NCBI RefSeq assembly: GCF_002843425.1
Contig: NZ_NKXO01000036.1
Span: forward strand, 1 to 34,510
Length of the DNA stretch: 34,510 nt
Origin: Raineya orbicola
GTDB lineage: Bacteria > Bacteroidota > Bacteroidia > Cytophagales > Thermonemataceae
Reading direction: 5' to 3'
The translations under genes were made by a program, and so were the position numbers. This document shows positions 25,954 to 34,493 of this stretch, piece after piece. Below the pieces are notes generated by a model. That model did not search any database. It worked only from the letters and a program-made list of their open reading frames with translations, and was not told the origin of the DNA. Each line of letters begins with the position of its first letter. The stretch's first letter is position 1.

Positions 25954-26888
25954 ACCTGCAACAATTAGAATACATTTTAGCCGTAGATAAATTCAAGAGT
26001 TTCAGCAAAGCCGCCGATTACTGCAATGTTACCCAAGCCACTTTGAGTGCTATGGTCAAAAAGTTGGAAGAGGAACTTGGTATTATTCTTTTTGATAGAA
26101 AATCACAACCCATTGTAACTACCGAAATCGGTAAGGAGGTCTTATCAGAAGCTCAAAAAGTGCTACTACATACTGAAAAAATCTTAGATATTGCTCAGAA
26201 AGATAAGAAGCAAATTGCAGGTAAAGCCAAAATTGGAATTATTCCCACCATAGCAGGCACACTTTTGCCCAAAATACTTCACCCCATTTTAGAAAAATTG
26301 CCTCATTTGGTATTGGAAGTAAAAGAATTCACTACTGAAAATATTATTCGCAAACTGCGTGAAGGCAGTTTGGATATAGGTATTTTGGCAACTCCTTTGA
26401 ACTATACAGATATTGAGGAAGAAATTTTATTTTATGAAATGCTTATCATTTACGGAAAAATACCCAATAGCAAAGAATATTTGGTTTCCACAGAATTAGA
26501 AAATGAGAAATTTTGGCTTTTGGAAGAGGGGAATTGTTTGCGAAATCAGTCCATAGAACTCTGTAATTTACAAAAATCGCATTATTTACCTAATAATCTT
26601 CTATTTGAAGCCTCTTCTTTTGATACCCTCTTGAATATGGTAGATGAACTTGGCGGACTTACGCTCATTCCTGAACTTTACTACCAAAACCTTCCTGAAA
26701 ATCGGAAACAGAAAACAGCTTTTTTTCAAAAGCCTATCCCTGTACGTGAAGTAAGTTTGGTGTATTACCGCCCTTTTGCCAAAATAAGCACTATTCAAAC
26801 CCTTGCAGAAATTATCAGGCAAAGCATTACACCTATACTAATGAGCAGTAAGTATCGGAAAAACGATTTGATTATTTTGCCTGTGTAA
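25950..26888 (+). CDS. oxyR: OxyR-like LysR-family redox regulator
   Basis: 312 residues. N-terminal winged helix (about 1-60; MNLQQLEYILAVDKFKSFSKA, then a TQATLSAMVKKLEEELG recognition region) and a periplasmic-binding-like effector domain (about 92-300). C196 and C205 lie in LLEEGNCLRNQSIELC, with the same nine-residue spacing and context as the peroxide-sensing Cys199/Cys208 of E. coli OxyR (GHCLRDQ...C). It should therefore sense peroxide through a disulfide and activate catalase or peroxiredoxin genes. No such target gene is adjacent. It overlaps nadD by 4 bp and its 3' end overlaps the convergent gene by 17 bp. Confidence 0.9.
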   Translation: MNLQQLEYILAVDKFKSFSKAADYCNVTQATLSAMVKKLEEELGIILFDRKSQPIVTTEIGKEVLSEAQKVLLHTEKILDIAQKDKKQIAGKAKIGIIPTIAGTLLPKILHPILEKLPHLVLEVKEFTTENIIRKLREGSLDIGILATPLNYTDIEEEILFYEMLIIYGKIPNSKEYLVSTELENEKFWLLEEGNCLRNQSIELCNLQKSHYLPNNLLFEASSFDTLLNMVDELGGLTLIPELYYQNLPENRKQKTAFFQKPIPVREVSLVYYRPFAKISTIQTLAEIIRQSITPILMSSKYRKNDLIILPV

Positions 26889-27528
26889 GTAGTTTTTTAG
26901 GAATATCACGCTCCCATTTACGGCAAATAGTTCCTTCGCAACGTACCAATGTCCAATTATTTTGCAAAGCCATTGCCAGCAAACGCTTGCGAAGTTTGCG
27001 TGGATAGAATATTTTTCGGGAAATTTTGGAATATTTATAGGGTTTCATTATTTCCATTTGGGCAAGTACATCATAAGTAGCCGCCGCACAACGCATTCCA
27101 AAAAAAGCGTAATCGTAAGGAGTTTCCTGCAAGTATTTTTGAGCTACTTGCAGAAAAATTTGTCTTTGCTTTTCATCAATAGGAATATACACAATAGCTT
27201 TTTTCATTTTTTCGCTATCACCACCCAGAATAGAATAGAACTCTTTGTAAGTAGAAAGCAAATACTTGCTATGTTTGTTTTTAGAGTTGGGAAAAATATG
27301 AAATTTTCCTTTGCGAGTAAAATTTAGAATTTGGTTGCTATCCAGTCCAAGCCCCACGTGTCCGCCCAAGATACCCCCAAACCAACGTTTTTCTGTTTTT
27401 TTGAACTTTTTAGCGGGTTTGGAGCCATATAGGAAATGCACTTGTAAATATGTTTCTTCCTGTGGCTCTTGGGCAAAAAGAAGCGAAAAAGGTAAAATTA
27501 GCAAAAGTGACAAGATGAAATTTTTCAT
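26872..27528 (-). CDS. Secreted hypothetical protein, possible papain-like amidase fold
   Basis: 218 residues with a clear signal peptide (cleavage near LLFA/QEP, about residue 19). The mature part is basic. H57 in GGHVGLGLDSNQILNF and C147 in YAFFGMRCAAATYDVL are in the His-first, Cys-later order of circularly permuted NlpC/P60 or YiiX-like papain-fold proteins, which act on cell wall or lipids. This is inference from two short motifs. C197 and C202 could form a disulfide. Its ATG overlaps the stop of the relic PIN reading frame (ATGA), so it was probably translated with the toxin-antitoxin genes upstream. Confidence 0.65.
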   Translation of the reverse strand: MKNFILSLLLILPFSLLFAQEPQEETYLQVHFLYGSKPAKKFKKTEKRWFGGILGGHVGLGLDSNQILNFTRKGKFHIFPNSKNKHSKYLLSTYKEFYSILGGDSEKMKKAIVYIPIDEKQRQIFLQVAQKYLQETPYDYAFFGMRCAAATYDVLAQMEIMKPYKYSKISRKIFYPRKLRKRLLAMALQNNWTLVRCEGTICRKWERDIPKKLLTQAK

Positions 27529-27781
27529 AGTTTTGAAGAAATTATTTCATAAAAATCACTCATTTTAATTATTTGGGTAAATTCTACTTTTTCTAATACA
27601 AGTAAATCATACGCTTTACAACTTCTAAAAACTCTTCTAACAATTCATTGCTGAAAAGAATAACGATTTTACCCGATATTAGCAACTCTGTTAGTTTATC
27701 GTGATTTTTAGTGATGAGAAAACTAATCCATATATTTGTATCAACGATAATTCTAATCTGATTTTTTGCTATATCGTTCAT
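27525..27781 (-). pseudogene. PIN-domain toxin, internally deleted and frameshifted
   Basis: The N-terminal half is readable from the ATG at 27781: IRIIVDTNIWISFLI with the first catalytic Asp (D14), then LFSNELLEEFLEVVKR, after which the frame stops at 27593. In the next frame, 27599-27525 encodes VLEKVEFTQIIKMSDFYEII and a stop, which matches the last strand and helix of the same PIN family (COG1569-type). About 70 residues between these halves, including further acidic active-site residues, are missing. The product should be an inactive fragment of 62 residues. Intact relatives are about 140 residues. The intact antitoxin gene overlaps its start by 29 bp. Confidence 0.75.
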
Positions 27782-27977
27782 TTCGAACCATTTCTACTTC
27801 CTTTGTTATTTCTTCCAAAGATGGGGGAGTATTCGTAACAGACCTAATTTTTTCTAAAATACTCAAAAGGTCGGTAGTTTCTTTGGCTTCTTGAATACTA
27901 ATTAAATTCAAGTCTGCCAAATCTTGTAAAATATTGAATACTTTTGGATTTAAGACTTTTATCTTTAATGTTTGCAT
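27753..27977 (-). CDS. Antitoxin of the PIN-type toxin-antitoxin pair
   Basis: 74 residues from the ATG at 27977; a longer frame to 28049 overlaps the reductase gene and contains a hairpin, so it is rejected. The N-terminal part (LKIKVLNPKVFNILQDLADLNLISIQE) resembles the antitoxins that Bacteroidota place before PIN toxins, with a C-terminal charged helix (EEITKEVEMVRNERYSK) of the kind that wraps the toxin. It overlaps the toxin start by 29 bp. The toxin is broken, so this gene is probably a leftover or serves only in autoregulation or cross-protection. Confidence 0.7.
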   Translation of the reverse strand: MQTLKIKVLNPKVFNILQDLADLNLISIQEAKETTDLLSILEKIRSVTNTPPSLEEITKEVEMVRNERYSKKSD

Positions 27978-27992
27978 AAGTTTCTGATTAAC

Positions 27993-28027
27993 AAATTTCC
28001 CGAAAGATACACACTTTCGGGAAATTT
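27993..28027 (-). terminator. Hairpin after the phaB-like gene
   Basis: A perfect 14-bp inverted repeat (AAATTTCCCGAAAG / CTTTCGGGAAATTT) with a 7-nt loop, 18 nt after the stop of the reductase gene and 15 bp before the antitoxin ATG. On the minus strand it is followed by only a short T-rich stretch, so it may be a weak or partial terminator that separates reductase from antitoxin transcripts. Confidence 0.65.
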
Positions 28028-28045
28028 TGCAATAACCATACAGCC

Positions 28046-28792
28046 TCAATATACGTGCTGACCACCATTGATAGAGTAATTTGCCCCTGTAATGAAACTG
28101 GCTTTTTCAGAAGCAAGGAAAGAAACCAAATAAGCAATTTCCTCCGTTCCACCAAGCCTACCCACAGGTATTTGTGCAATGATTTGATTGCGTACATCTT
28201 CGCGTACAGCCATTACCATATCAGTAGCAATATAACCGGGTGAAATGGTATTGACGGTAATTCCTTTGGAAGCCACTTCCATAGCGAGCGTTTTAGTGAA
28301 GCCGTGCATACCTGCCTTGGCGGCGGAATAATTGGCTTGTCCGAATTGTCCTCGCTGACCATTTACCGAAGAAATATTGATAATTCTACCATAAGAACGC
28401 TCTCTCATACCCTCAATCACGTGGCGTGTGCAGTTGAAAACACTATACAGATTTGTTTTCAGTACGGCGTCCCAGTCTTCGTAGGTCATTTTATGGAAGG
28501 GTTTGTCTCGTGTGATACCAGCATTATTTACGAGCACATCGATAGGACCTACTTCGCTTTCAATTTTTTTAATCATTTCGCCACAAGAATTGTAATCGCT
28601 TACATCGGCATAGAAGCAGTCAAATTCAAAACCTTCTGCTTTCATTTTTTCCTGCCACTCTTTGAGCTTATCGGGATTGCGATAATGAGCACAAACACGA
28701 TAGCCATCTTTCTGCAATTGTTGGCACATAGCAGTTCCCAAACCGCCTGTCGCCCCCGTAACGAGTGCTACACGTTTTCCGTTGTTATCCAT
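28046..28792 (-). CDS. phaB: Acetoacetyl-CoA reductase-like short-chain dehydrogenase
   Basis: 248 residues. NADPH-dependent short-chain dehydrogenase: TGATGGLG cofactor motif (12-19), NNAG (89-92), N114, and catalytic S142, Y155 and K159 in NISSVNGQRGQFGQANYSAAKAG. The QRGQFGQANYSAAKAG block and the GGQHVY end are characteristic of PhaB rather than FabG, pointing to (R)-3-hydroxybutyryl-CoA for polyhydroxybutyrate. phaA and phaC are not in the window. FabG activity cannot be excluded. Confidence 0.85.
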   Translation of the reverse strand: MDNNGKRVALVTGATGGLGTAMCQQLQKDGYRVCAHYRNPDKLKEWQEKMKAEGFEFDCFYADVSDYNSCGEMIKKIESEVGPIDVLVNNAGITRDKPFHKMTYEDWDAVLKTNLYSVFNCTRHVIEGMRERSYGRIINISSVNGQRGQFGQANYSAAKAGMHGFTKTLAMEVASKGITVNTISPGYIATDMVMAVREDVRNQIIAQIPVGRLGGTEEIAYLVSFLASEKASFITGANYSINGGQHVY

Positions 28793-28825
28793 AATAGTAA
28801 AAGTTTAAGGAGTTGCGTTTTGTTA

Positions 28826-28855
28826 CAAAACTAATCATCTGTAATAATTTTTCAA
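28826..28855 (-). promoter_or_regulatory. Bacteroidota-type promoter of the phaB-like gene
   Basis: On the minus strand TTG (28855-28853), 19 bp, then TAGTTTTG (28833-28826), 33 bp before the ATG at 28792. Spacing and sequence fit the consensus well. Confidence 0.7.
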
Positions 28856-28953
28856 GATTTTTTTGCATTTTTTTTAGCAAAAAAAGTTTTTATACTTTTT
28901 TTGTAAAATATTGTATCTTTTTTGTTAATTTGCTATGTTAAACCAAAACAATT

Positions 28954-29940
28954 ATGCAAGCAAAAGAAATTCTTTACGATGCCATTCCTTCATTGGATTT
29001 AGCCGATTTTACATCAGGCGACCCTGTACGTAAAAAGCAATTTGTAGAAAAACTGGGCGAAGCCTATAATAACATTGGTTTTGTGGCTATCAAAAATCAC
29101 GGATTAAGTGATGAACTCGTTGAAAATCTGTACAAGGCTGTAAAAGCCTTTTTTGCACTTCCCGATGAAGTCAAGAAAAAATATGAAATTGAGGGTTTGG
29201 CAGGACAAAGAGGCTACACAGGCAAAAATAAAGAACACGCCAAAGGACGCAATGTGGGCGATTTGAAAGAGTTTTATCACGTGGGGCAAGAAATTAGTGA
29301 AATTCCTGACAACGACCCTGTAAAAAAGGAATATCCTGCTAATATCTTTCCCGAAGAAGTACCTGAATTCAAAACCTACACTCTACAAGCCTACCGAATT
29401 TTGGAAAACACAGGCAAAATGATGCTTCGTGCTATTGCCTTGTATTTAGGCTTAGACGAGTATTATTTTGATGATAAAGTAGCCTACGGCAATAGTATTT
29501 TAAGAGCTTTACACTACTACCCCATTGAAGACCCCGATTCCGTACCTGCTGATGCAGTGCGTGCCGCCGCCCACGGCGATATCAACCTTATTACTTTGCT
29601 TATGGGGGCAAGTGCCGAAGGTTTGCAAGTACTTCGCCGCGATGGGCAATGGATTCCTATTACTGCTTTGCCCGAGCAAATTGTAGTAAATGTTGGCGAT
29701 ATGTTGGATAGATTAACCAACAATAAGCTCAAATCTACTATTCACCGAGTTGTCAATCCGCCTCGCGAAAAAATGAACACTTCCCGCTATTCTATTCCAT
29801 TTTTTATGCACCCACGCTCCGAGATGGATTTGACCTGCCTGCCTTCCTGCATAGACGAAGACCACCCTAAACTTTATTCCGATATGACCGCAGGCGAATT
29901 CCTTGAAGAACGTTTGTATGAACTGGGGTTGAAAAAGTAA
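28954..29940 (+). CDS. Isopenicillin N synthase-family Fe(II) oxygenase
   Basis: 328 residues. Double-stranded beta-helix oxygenase of the IPNS / 2-oxoglutarate dioxygenase superfamily. Iron ligands H207, D209 (AAHGDINLITLL) and H264 (STIHRVV) and the R278-Y279-S280 motif for 2-oxoglutarate or substrate carboxylate are present, as is the N-terminal DIOX_N region (IPSLDLADF...IGFVAIKNHGL). Such genes in bacteria are mostly of unknown substrate; there is no peptide synthetase or beta-lactam gene nearby. The gene has its own upstream region and ends at a strong hairpin terminator. Confidence 0.9.
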   Translation: MQAKEILYDAIPSLDLADFTSGDPVRKKQFVEKLGEAYNNIGFVAIKNHGLSDELVENLYKAVKAFFALPDEVKKKYEIEGLAGQRGYTGKNKEHAKGRNVGDLKEFYHVGQEISEIPDNDPVKKEYPANIFPEEVPEFKTYTLQAYRILENTGKMMLRAIALYLGLDEYYFDDKVAYGNSILRALHYYPIEDPDSVPADAVRAAAHGDINLITLLMGASAEGLQVLRRDGQWIPITALPEQIVVNVGDMLDRLTNNKLKSTIHRVVNPPREKMNTSRYSIPFFMHPRSEMDLTCLPSCIDEDHPKLYSDMTAGEFLEERLYELGLKK

Positions 29941-29964
29941 ATTATTCAATTTCTACAACAGAGC

Positions 29965-29990
29965 AAAAGCCCTCAAAAATGAGGGCTTTT
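29965..29990. terminator. Terminator between the oxygenase gene and metG
   Basis: A perfect 11-bp inverted repeat (AAAAGCCCTCA / TGAGGGCTTTT) around a 4-nt loop, with A and T runs on its outer edges, so it works in both directions between two convergent genes. Confidence 0.9.
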
Positions 29991-30019
29991 CGCTTAATCC
30001 ATAAAGTAGAGGGTAAGTT

Positions 30020-32113
30020 TTATGATATTTTTCCTCCATTCCAAACCTTCGCCGAAGGTTCAATAAATTTCAAAGAGCCATCAGCATCTTCTGCCATCAA
30101 AATCATTCCATTTGAAATTTCTCCCATCATTTTACGAGGAGCTAAATTACACAACACACACACCTGCCTGCCTACAATCTCTTCGGGGCTGTAATGTTTG
30201 GCAATACCACTCAATATCACCCTTTGGTCTATACCTGTATCTACGAGCAATTTGAGCAGTTTTTCAGATTTTGGCATTTTTTCTGCTTTCAGAATAGTAG
30301 CTACGCGAATATCTAATTTGGCAAAATCGTCATAGCTGATTTCAGAAGCGAAAGGCTGAGGCTTTTTGTTTTGCAGTTCATTTACCTTTTTACTTTCAGC
30401 AAGTTTTTGCAATTGTTTTTGAATAATCTCATCTTCAATTTTTTCAAAAAGCAAACCCAAATTTTCTATGGTTTGCCCTACTACAAGCAAATCTTGCGAG
30501 CCAAGTTCTTTCCAATAAAATCTACCCAAATGCAAAGCCTTTTGCAATTTTTGAGCAGTAAAGGGCAGAAAAGGCTCCGCCAAAAAAGCTAAATTTCCCA
30601 CAATTTGCAAAGCTAAATGCAAAACATTACCAATTCTTGCCTGATTTTTCTCAAATTCTTTGGCAAGTTTCCAAGGCTCATTTTCCTGCAAGTATTTATT
30701 GCCAAGCGTAGAAAGTTCCATTACATACCCTAAAGCCTCACGAAAACGATAATTTTCAATACTTTCAGCAATTTTTGCAGGAAAAGTTTTGAGATTTTCC
30801 AGCAAGTCAATATCCGATTTTTGAACAAAATTTTCGTTCAGAGCAGGTACAACTCCTTGGAAATATTTATGCGTAAGCGTAATGACACGATTAACAAAAT
30901 TGCCTAAATTCGCTACTAATTCGTTGTTATTGCGTTCTTGAAAATCTTTCCAAGTAAAATTATTATCTTTGGTTTCAGGAGCATTTGCCGTGAGTACATA
31001 ACGCAAAACATCTTGCTTATCAGGAAAGTCCTTCAAATATTCATCAAGCCATACCGCCCAATTGCGAGAGGTAGAAATTTTTTCATCTTCTAAATTCAAA
31101 AATTCATTAGCAGGCACATTTTCAGGCAAAATATAAGAACCTTCCGCCTTCAAAATCGCAGGAAAAATGATACAATGAAAAACAATATTATCTTTTCCAA
31201 TAAAATGCACTAACTTGGTAGCAGGATTTTTCCAATATAGCTTCCAATCTTCGGCATTGCCGTTTTTCCCTTCTCCGAATGGATATTTTTGCTCAAAATA
31301 ATCTTTGGTAGCAGAAATATAACCAATGGGGGCATCAAACCAAACATACATTACTTTGCCTTCGGTATTAGGAATAGGCAAAGGCACGCCCCAATCCAAA
31401 TCTCTTGTCATAGGACGCGGTTGCAAGCCCGCATCTAACCAAGATTTACACTGCCCATACACATTTGTTTTCCATTCTTTATGCTCTTCTAAAATCCATT
31501 GTTTGAGCCAACTTTCAAACTGATTGAGCGGGAAAAACCAATGCTTGGTTGGTTTTTTGATAGGCGTAGCATCAGAAAGTTTAGAACGTGGCTGGATAAG
31601 TTTATCGGGGGTCAGCGAAGAGCCACATTTTTCACACTGATCGCCATAAGCATCTGCATAACCACACACAGGACACGTACCTACAATGTATCTATCAGCT
31701 AAAAATCTGTTAGCCACAGGGTCAAAATATTGTTCGGTAGTTTCCTCAATGAAAACACCTTTATCATAAAGCGTTTTGAAAATTTCTTGGGCGGTCTGGT
31801 AGTGAATAGCTTTAGACGTACGCGAGTAAATATCAAAGCTAATACCAAATTGTTCAAAAGATTCACGAATGAGTTTATCGTATTTATCTACTACTTCTTG
31901 CACCGAAACACCCTCTTTGGCGGCACGGATAGTTACAGGAACGCCGTGTTCGTCAGAGCCACAAATAAATAATATATCTTGCTGATTAAGCCTTAAATAT
32001 CGGCAATAAATATCGGCAGGCACATACACCCCTGCTAAATGACCAATATGAATACCTCCATTAGCATAAGGTAAAGCCGCCGTAACTAAATAACGCTGAA
32101 AATTTTTTGACAT
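30020..32113 (-). CDS. metG: Methionyl-tRNA synthetase
   Basis: 697 residues. Charges tRNA-Met. HIGH signature at 22-25 ([10 protein letters not shown]), the four-Cys zinc knuckle [18 protein letters not shown] (C147, C150, C160, C163), the KMSKS loop as KISTS ([10 protein letters not shown]), and an anticodon-binding helical domain. The C-terminal about 110 residues form an EMAP-II/CsaA-like tRNA-binding domain ([25 protein letters not shown]...SNGMILMA), as in the long dimeric form. It is a single gene, convergent with the oxygenase. Confidence 0.98.
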   Translation of the reverse strand: MSKNFQRYLVTAALPYANGGIHIGHLAGVYVPADIYCRYLRLNQQDILFICGSDEHGVPVTIRAAKEGVSVQEVVDKYDKLIRESFEQFGISFDIYSRTSKAIHYQTAQEIFKTLYDKGVFIEETTEQYFDPVANRFLADRYIVGTCPVCGYADAYGDQCEKCGSSLTPDKLIQPRSKLSDATPIKKPTKHWFFPLNQFESWLKQWILEEHKEWKTNVYGQCKSWLDAGLQPRPMTRDLDWGVPLPIPNTEGKVMYVWFDAPIGYISATKDYFEQKYPFGEGKNGNAEDWKLYWKNPATKLVHFIGKDNIVFHCIIFPAILKAEGSYILPENVPANEFLNLEDEKISTSRNWAVWLDEYLKDFPDKQDVLRYVLTANAPETKDNNFTWKDFQERNNNELVANLGNFVNRVITLTHKYFQGVVPALNENFVQKSDIDLLENLKTFPAKIAESIENYRFREALGYVMELSTLGNKYLQENEPWKLAKEFEKNQARIGNVLHLALQIVGNLAFLAEPFLPFTAQKLQKALHLGRFYWKELGSQDLLVVGQTIENLGLLFEKIEDEIIQKQLQKLAESKKVNELQNKKPQPFASEISYDDFAKLDIRVATILKAEKMPKSEKLLKLLVDTGIDQRVILSGIAKHYSPEEIVGRQVCVLCNLAPRKMMGEISNGMILMAEDADGSLKFIEPSAKVWNGGKIS

Positions 32114-32214
32114 TGCTACCGAAATTTTTGAGCCTGCAAGTTAGAATTTTTCTGCATTACAGGAAAATAACTATTTAGACATTTTCGGCAAAAGAAAATA
32201 TTTTTTCTGATTTA

Positions 32215-32246
32215 TTTGTTTTCGCTCTTGAAACACTCTAAATTTG
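32215..32246 (+). promoter_or_regulatory. Bacteroidota-type promoter of guaB
   Basis: TTTG (32215-32218), 20 bp, then TAAATTTG (32239-32246). Transcription would begin at about 32252, downstream of an in-frame GTG at 32248, so the ATG at 32281 must be the real guaB start. Confidence 0.7.
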
Positions 32247-32280
32247 CGTGGCAAATAAAGAACCTTTTTATTTGCCTTCT

Positions 32281-33756
32281 ATGAATACTTTTGAAAACAA
32301 GTTCCTCTTTGAAGCACTCACCTATGATGATGTGCTTTTGCTCCCTGCCTACTCCGAAGTACTACCTCGCGAAACTAACCTACAAACCTTTCTGACACGC
32401 ACCATTCGGCTGAATTTGCCTATTATTTCAGCGGCAATGGATACGGTTACTGAATATAAAATGGCAATTGCTGTGGCTCGTGAAGGGGGTATCGGCTTTA
32501 TTCACAAAAATATGAGCCTTGAAGCCCAAGCCGAGCAAGTTCGCAAAGTAAAGCGTTCAGAAAGCGGAATGATTATTGACCCTATCACGCTTCCTGAAAA
32601 TGCCATTGTAGCCGATGCCTTACGTATTATGAGCGAATTTAAGATTGGGGGAATTCCCGTAGTTGACGAAAACCAAAAACTTAAAGGAATAGTTACTAAT
32701 AGAGATTTACGCTTTCAGAAAGATACCTCGCGTGCCGTTGCTGATATAATGACCAAAGAAAATCTCATTACTGCCCAAGAGGGCATTACACTTGATGAAG
32801 CCGAAGAAGTTTTACAAGAATATAAAATTGAAAAGCTGCCGATTGTCAATAGAGATGGAAAACTCGTAGGACTGATTACCTACAAAGATATTATTCGCCG
32901 AAAAGATTTTCCCAATGCCTGCAAAGATGAACTCGGCAGATTGCGTGTAGGAGCGGCTTTGGGCGTTACGGCAGATATTTTGGAAAGAGTAGAACTGCTC
33001 AAAAATGCAGGAGTTGATGTAATTGCCATAGATACTGCTCACGGACATTCCAAAGGCGTAATAGAAACACTCAAAAAAGTAAAAAACAAATTTCCTGAAA
33101 TGCAAGTAGTGGTAGGCAACGTAGCCACAGGCGAAGGAGCAAAGGCTTTAGCTATGGCAGGAGCCGATGCCGTAAAAGTAGGCGTAGGACCGGGCAGTAT
33201 CTGCACTACACGTGTAGTAGCAGGTGTGGGTGTTCCTCAACTTTCAGCAGTTTTTGAAGCCTATAAAGCCCTTAAAGATTTGGGTGTGCCTATTATTGCC
33301 GATGGCGGTATTCGCTATTCAGGCGATTTGGTAAAAGCCCTTGCAGGAGGAGCAAGCAGTATTATGATTGGCTCGCTTTTGGCAGGTACAGATGAATCGC
33401 CGGGCGAAGTGGTAATTTTAGAAGGTAGAAAGTTCAAAACCTATCGGGGTATGGGTTCGCTTGAAGCTATGGAAGCAGGCTCCAAAGACCGCTATTTTCA
33501 AGATGCAGAAGACGATATTAAAAAACTCGTTCCCGAGGGTATTGTGGGGCAAGTACCCTACAAAGGTACGGTAGCAGAAGTTTTATATCAAATGGCAGGT
33601 GGCTTGCGAGCTGGAATGGGTTACTGCGGAGCAAAAACCATTCAAGATTTGCAAGAAAAAGCCCAATTTGTAAAAATTACTACCGCAGGCGTGAAAGAAA
33701 GCCACCCTCACGATGTGATTATTACACGCGAAGCACCCAATTATAGCACAAAATAA
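32281..33756 (+). CDS. guaB: IMP dehydrogenase
   Basis: 491 residues from the ATG at 32281, chosen over an upstream GTG because of the promoter position and family length. Oxidises IMP to XMP with NAD, the committed step to GMP. TIM barrel interrupted by a two-CBS regulatory module (about 98-215). The catalytic loop [11 protein letters not shown] carries C308, and the flap region has MGSLEAM. A small membrane protein gene starts 3 bp after the stop and is likely co-transcribed. Confidence 0.97.
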   Translation: MNTFENKFLFEALTYDDVLLLPAYSEVLPRETNLQTFLTRTIRLNLPIISAAMDTVTEYKMAIAVAREGGIGFIHKNMSLEAQAEQVRKVKRSESGMIIDPITLPENAIVADALRIMSEFKIGGIPVVDENQKLKGIVTNRDLRFQKDTSRAVADIMTKENLITAQEGITLDEAEEVLQEYKIEKLPIVNRDGKLVGLITYKDIIRRKDFPNACKDELGRLRVGAALGVTADILERVELLKNAGVDVIAIDTAHGHSKGVIETLKKVKNKFPEMQVVVGNVATGEGAKALAMAGADAVKVGVGPGSICTTRVVAGVGVPQLSAVFEAYKALKDLGVPIIADGGIRYSGDLVKALAGGASSIMIGSLLAGTDESPGEVVILEGRKFKTYRGMGSLEAMEAGSKDRYFQDAEDDIKKLVPEGIVGQVPYKGTVAEVLYQMAGGLRAGMGYCGAKTIQDLQEKAQFVKITTAGVKESHPHDVIITREAPNYSTK

Positions 33757-33758
33757 GT

Positions 33759-34313
33759 ATGAATAACAAAAAACAAATTGCCTTGCTTTTAGGAATACTC
33801 ATTATTCCTGCTTTTGTGTTTCTCTTATTTCAAGGTTCTTTGAAAAACTACTACAATTTACCCAAATTGAGCCAAGAAGGTTCAGACAAACCCTTTCAAG
33901 TACAAACTGCACTTATCCCCCAAAAAAATACTTTTTGGATAATCGGTTTGGATAAAGAAAAATCTGCTATCAGCGATAGCTTGTACAACATTTTTACCCG
34001 TATCACTGAAAAAGAAGACCTCAAAAAGTTTATTCGTGAAAAATTACCTAATTTTCAAGTAAAATATCTAATTTTAGGGAAAAACTTATCTAAAACAAAC
34101 CCCCACATTATTTTCAATGATGATACAAATTCATCTGAAAATTACCTACTTACCCAAACAGGTGAAGCAGTTCTCATTGATGCCGAAGGTTTTGTAAGAG
34201 GAAAATTTTCCATAATAAACAAACAACAACACCTCAATAGTGAAGAAATTGAAAGGTTAATAACAGAAATTAAGGTTTTGACGGAAATTGTGGCTAATCC
34301 GATGAAAATGTAA
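33759..34313 (+). CDS. Membrane-anchored protein, possibly degenerate SCO1/thioredoxin-like
   Basis: 184 residues. One N-terminal membrane helix (about 6-24) and an extracytoplasmic domain. KNYYNLPKL near the start and NYLLTQTGEAVLIDAEGFVRGKF near the end resemble the edges of Bacteroidota SCO1/thioredoxin-like proteins (the latter the last strands of the fold), but the CxxxC redox motif is absent and no Cys is visible at all. If related, it has lost the copper or redox site. It starts 3 bp after guaB. The function is unknown and the fold idea is a weak inference. Confidence 0.6.
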   Translation: MNNKKQIALLLGILIIPAFVFLLFQGSLKNYYNLPKLSQEGSDKPFQVQTALIPQKNTFWIIGLDKEKSAISDSLYNIFTRITEKEDLKKFIREKLPNFQVKYLILGKNLSKTNPHIIFNDDTNSSENYLLTQTGEAVLIDAEGFVRGKFSIINKQQHLNSEEIERLITEIKVLTEIVANPMKM

Positions 34314-34458
34314 AAATGATTCAGATTAGTAGAAGTTTTATGCGAGATTTGGAAGTTTCAATTAACTATCTGCTCCTTAATATAACGTGAATTATAAGTC
34401 TAACTTATTGTTTTCAAGGGATTTAAATAAAAAAACTTAGGGTAATTGAAAAAATGAT

Positions 34459-34466
34459 TAACTTTG
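34459..34466 (+). promoter_or_regulatory. -7 element (TAACTTTG) before the gene at the window end
   Basis: TAACTTTG matches TAnnTTTG, 27 bp before the ATG at 34494. The -33 box is unclear. The rest of the 180-bp gap (34314-34493) holds no hairpin or gene I can support. Confidence 0.45.
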
Positions 34467-34493
34467 AGTTGTACTTTTTAAATATTTAATCAT

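Noticed and set aside
27978-28049. Longer antitoxin start at 28049
   Set aside because: The extension is encoded by the hairpin after the phaB-like gene and overlaps its stop codon; it has no antitoxin-like sequence.
32248-32280. GTG start for guaB at 32248
   Set aside because: It lies at or before the predicted transcription start, and family members start near the ATG at 32281.
34317-34391. Short open frame after the SCO-like gene (about 24 codons)
   Set aside because: Too short, with no start signal or similarity; probably intergenic.
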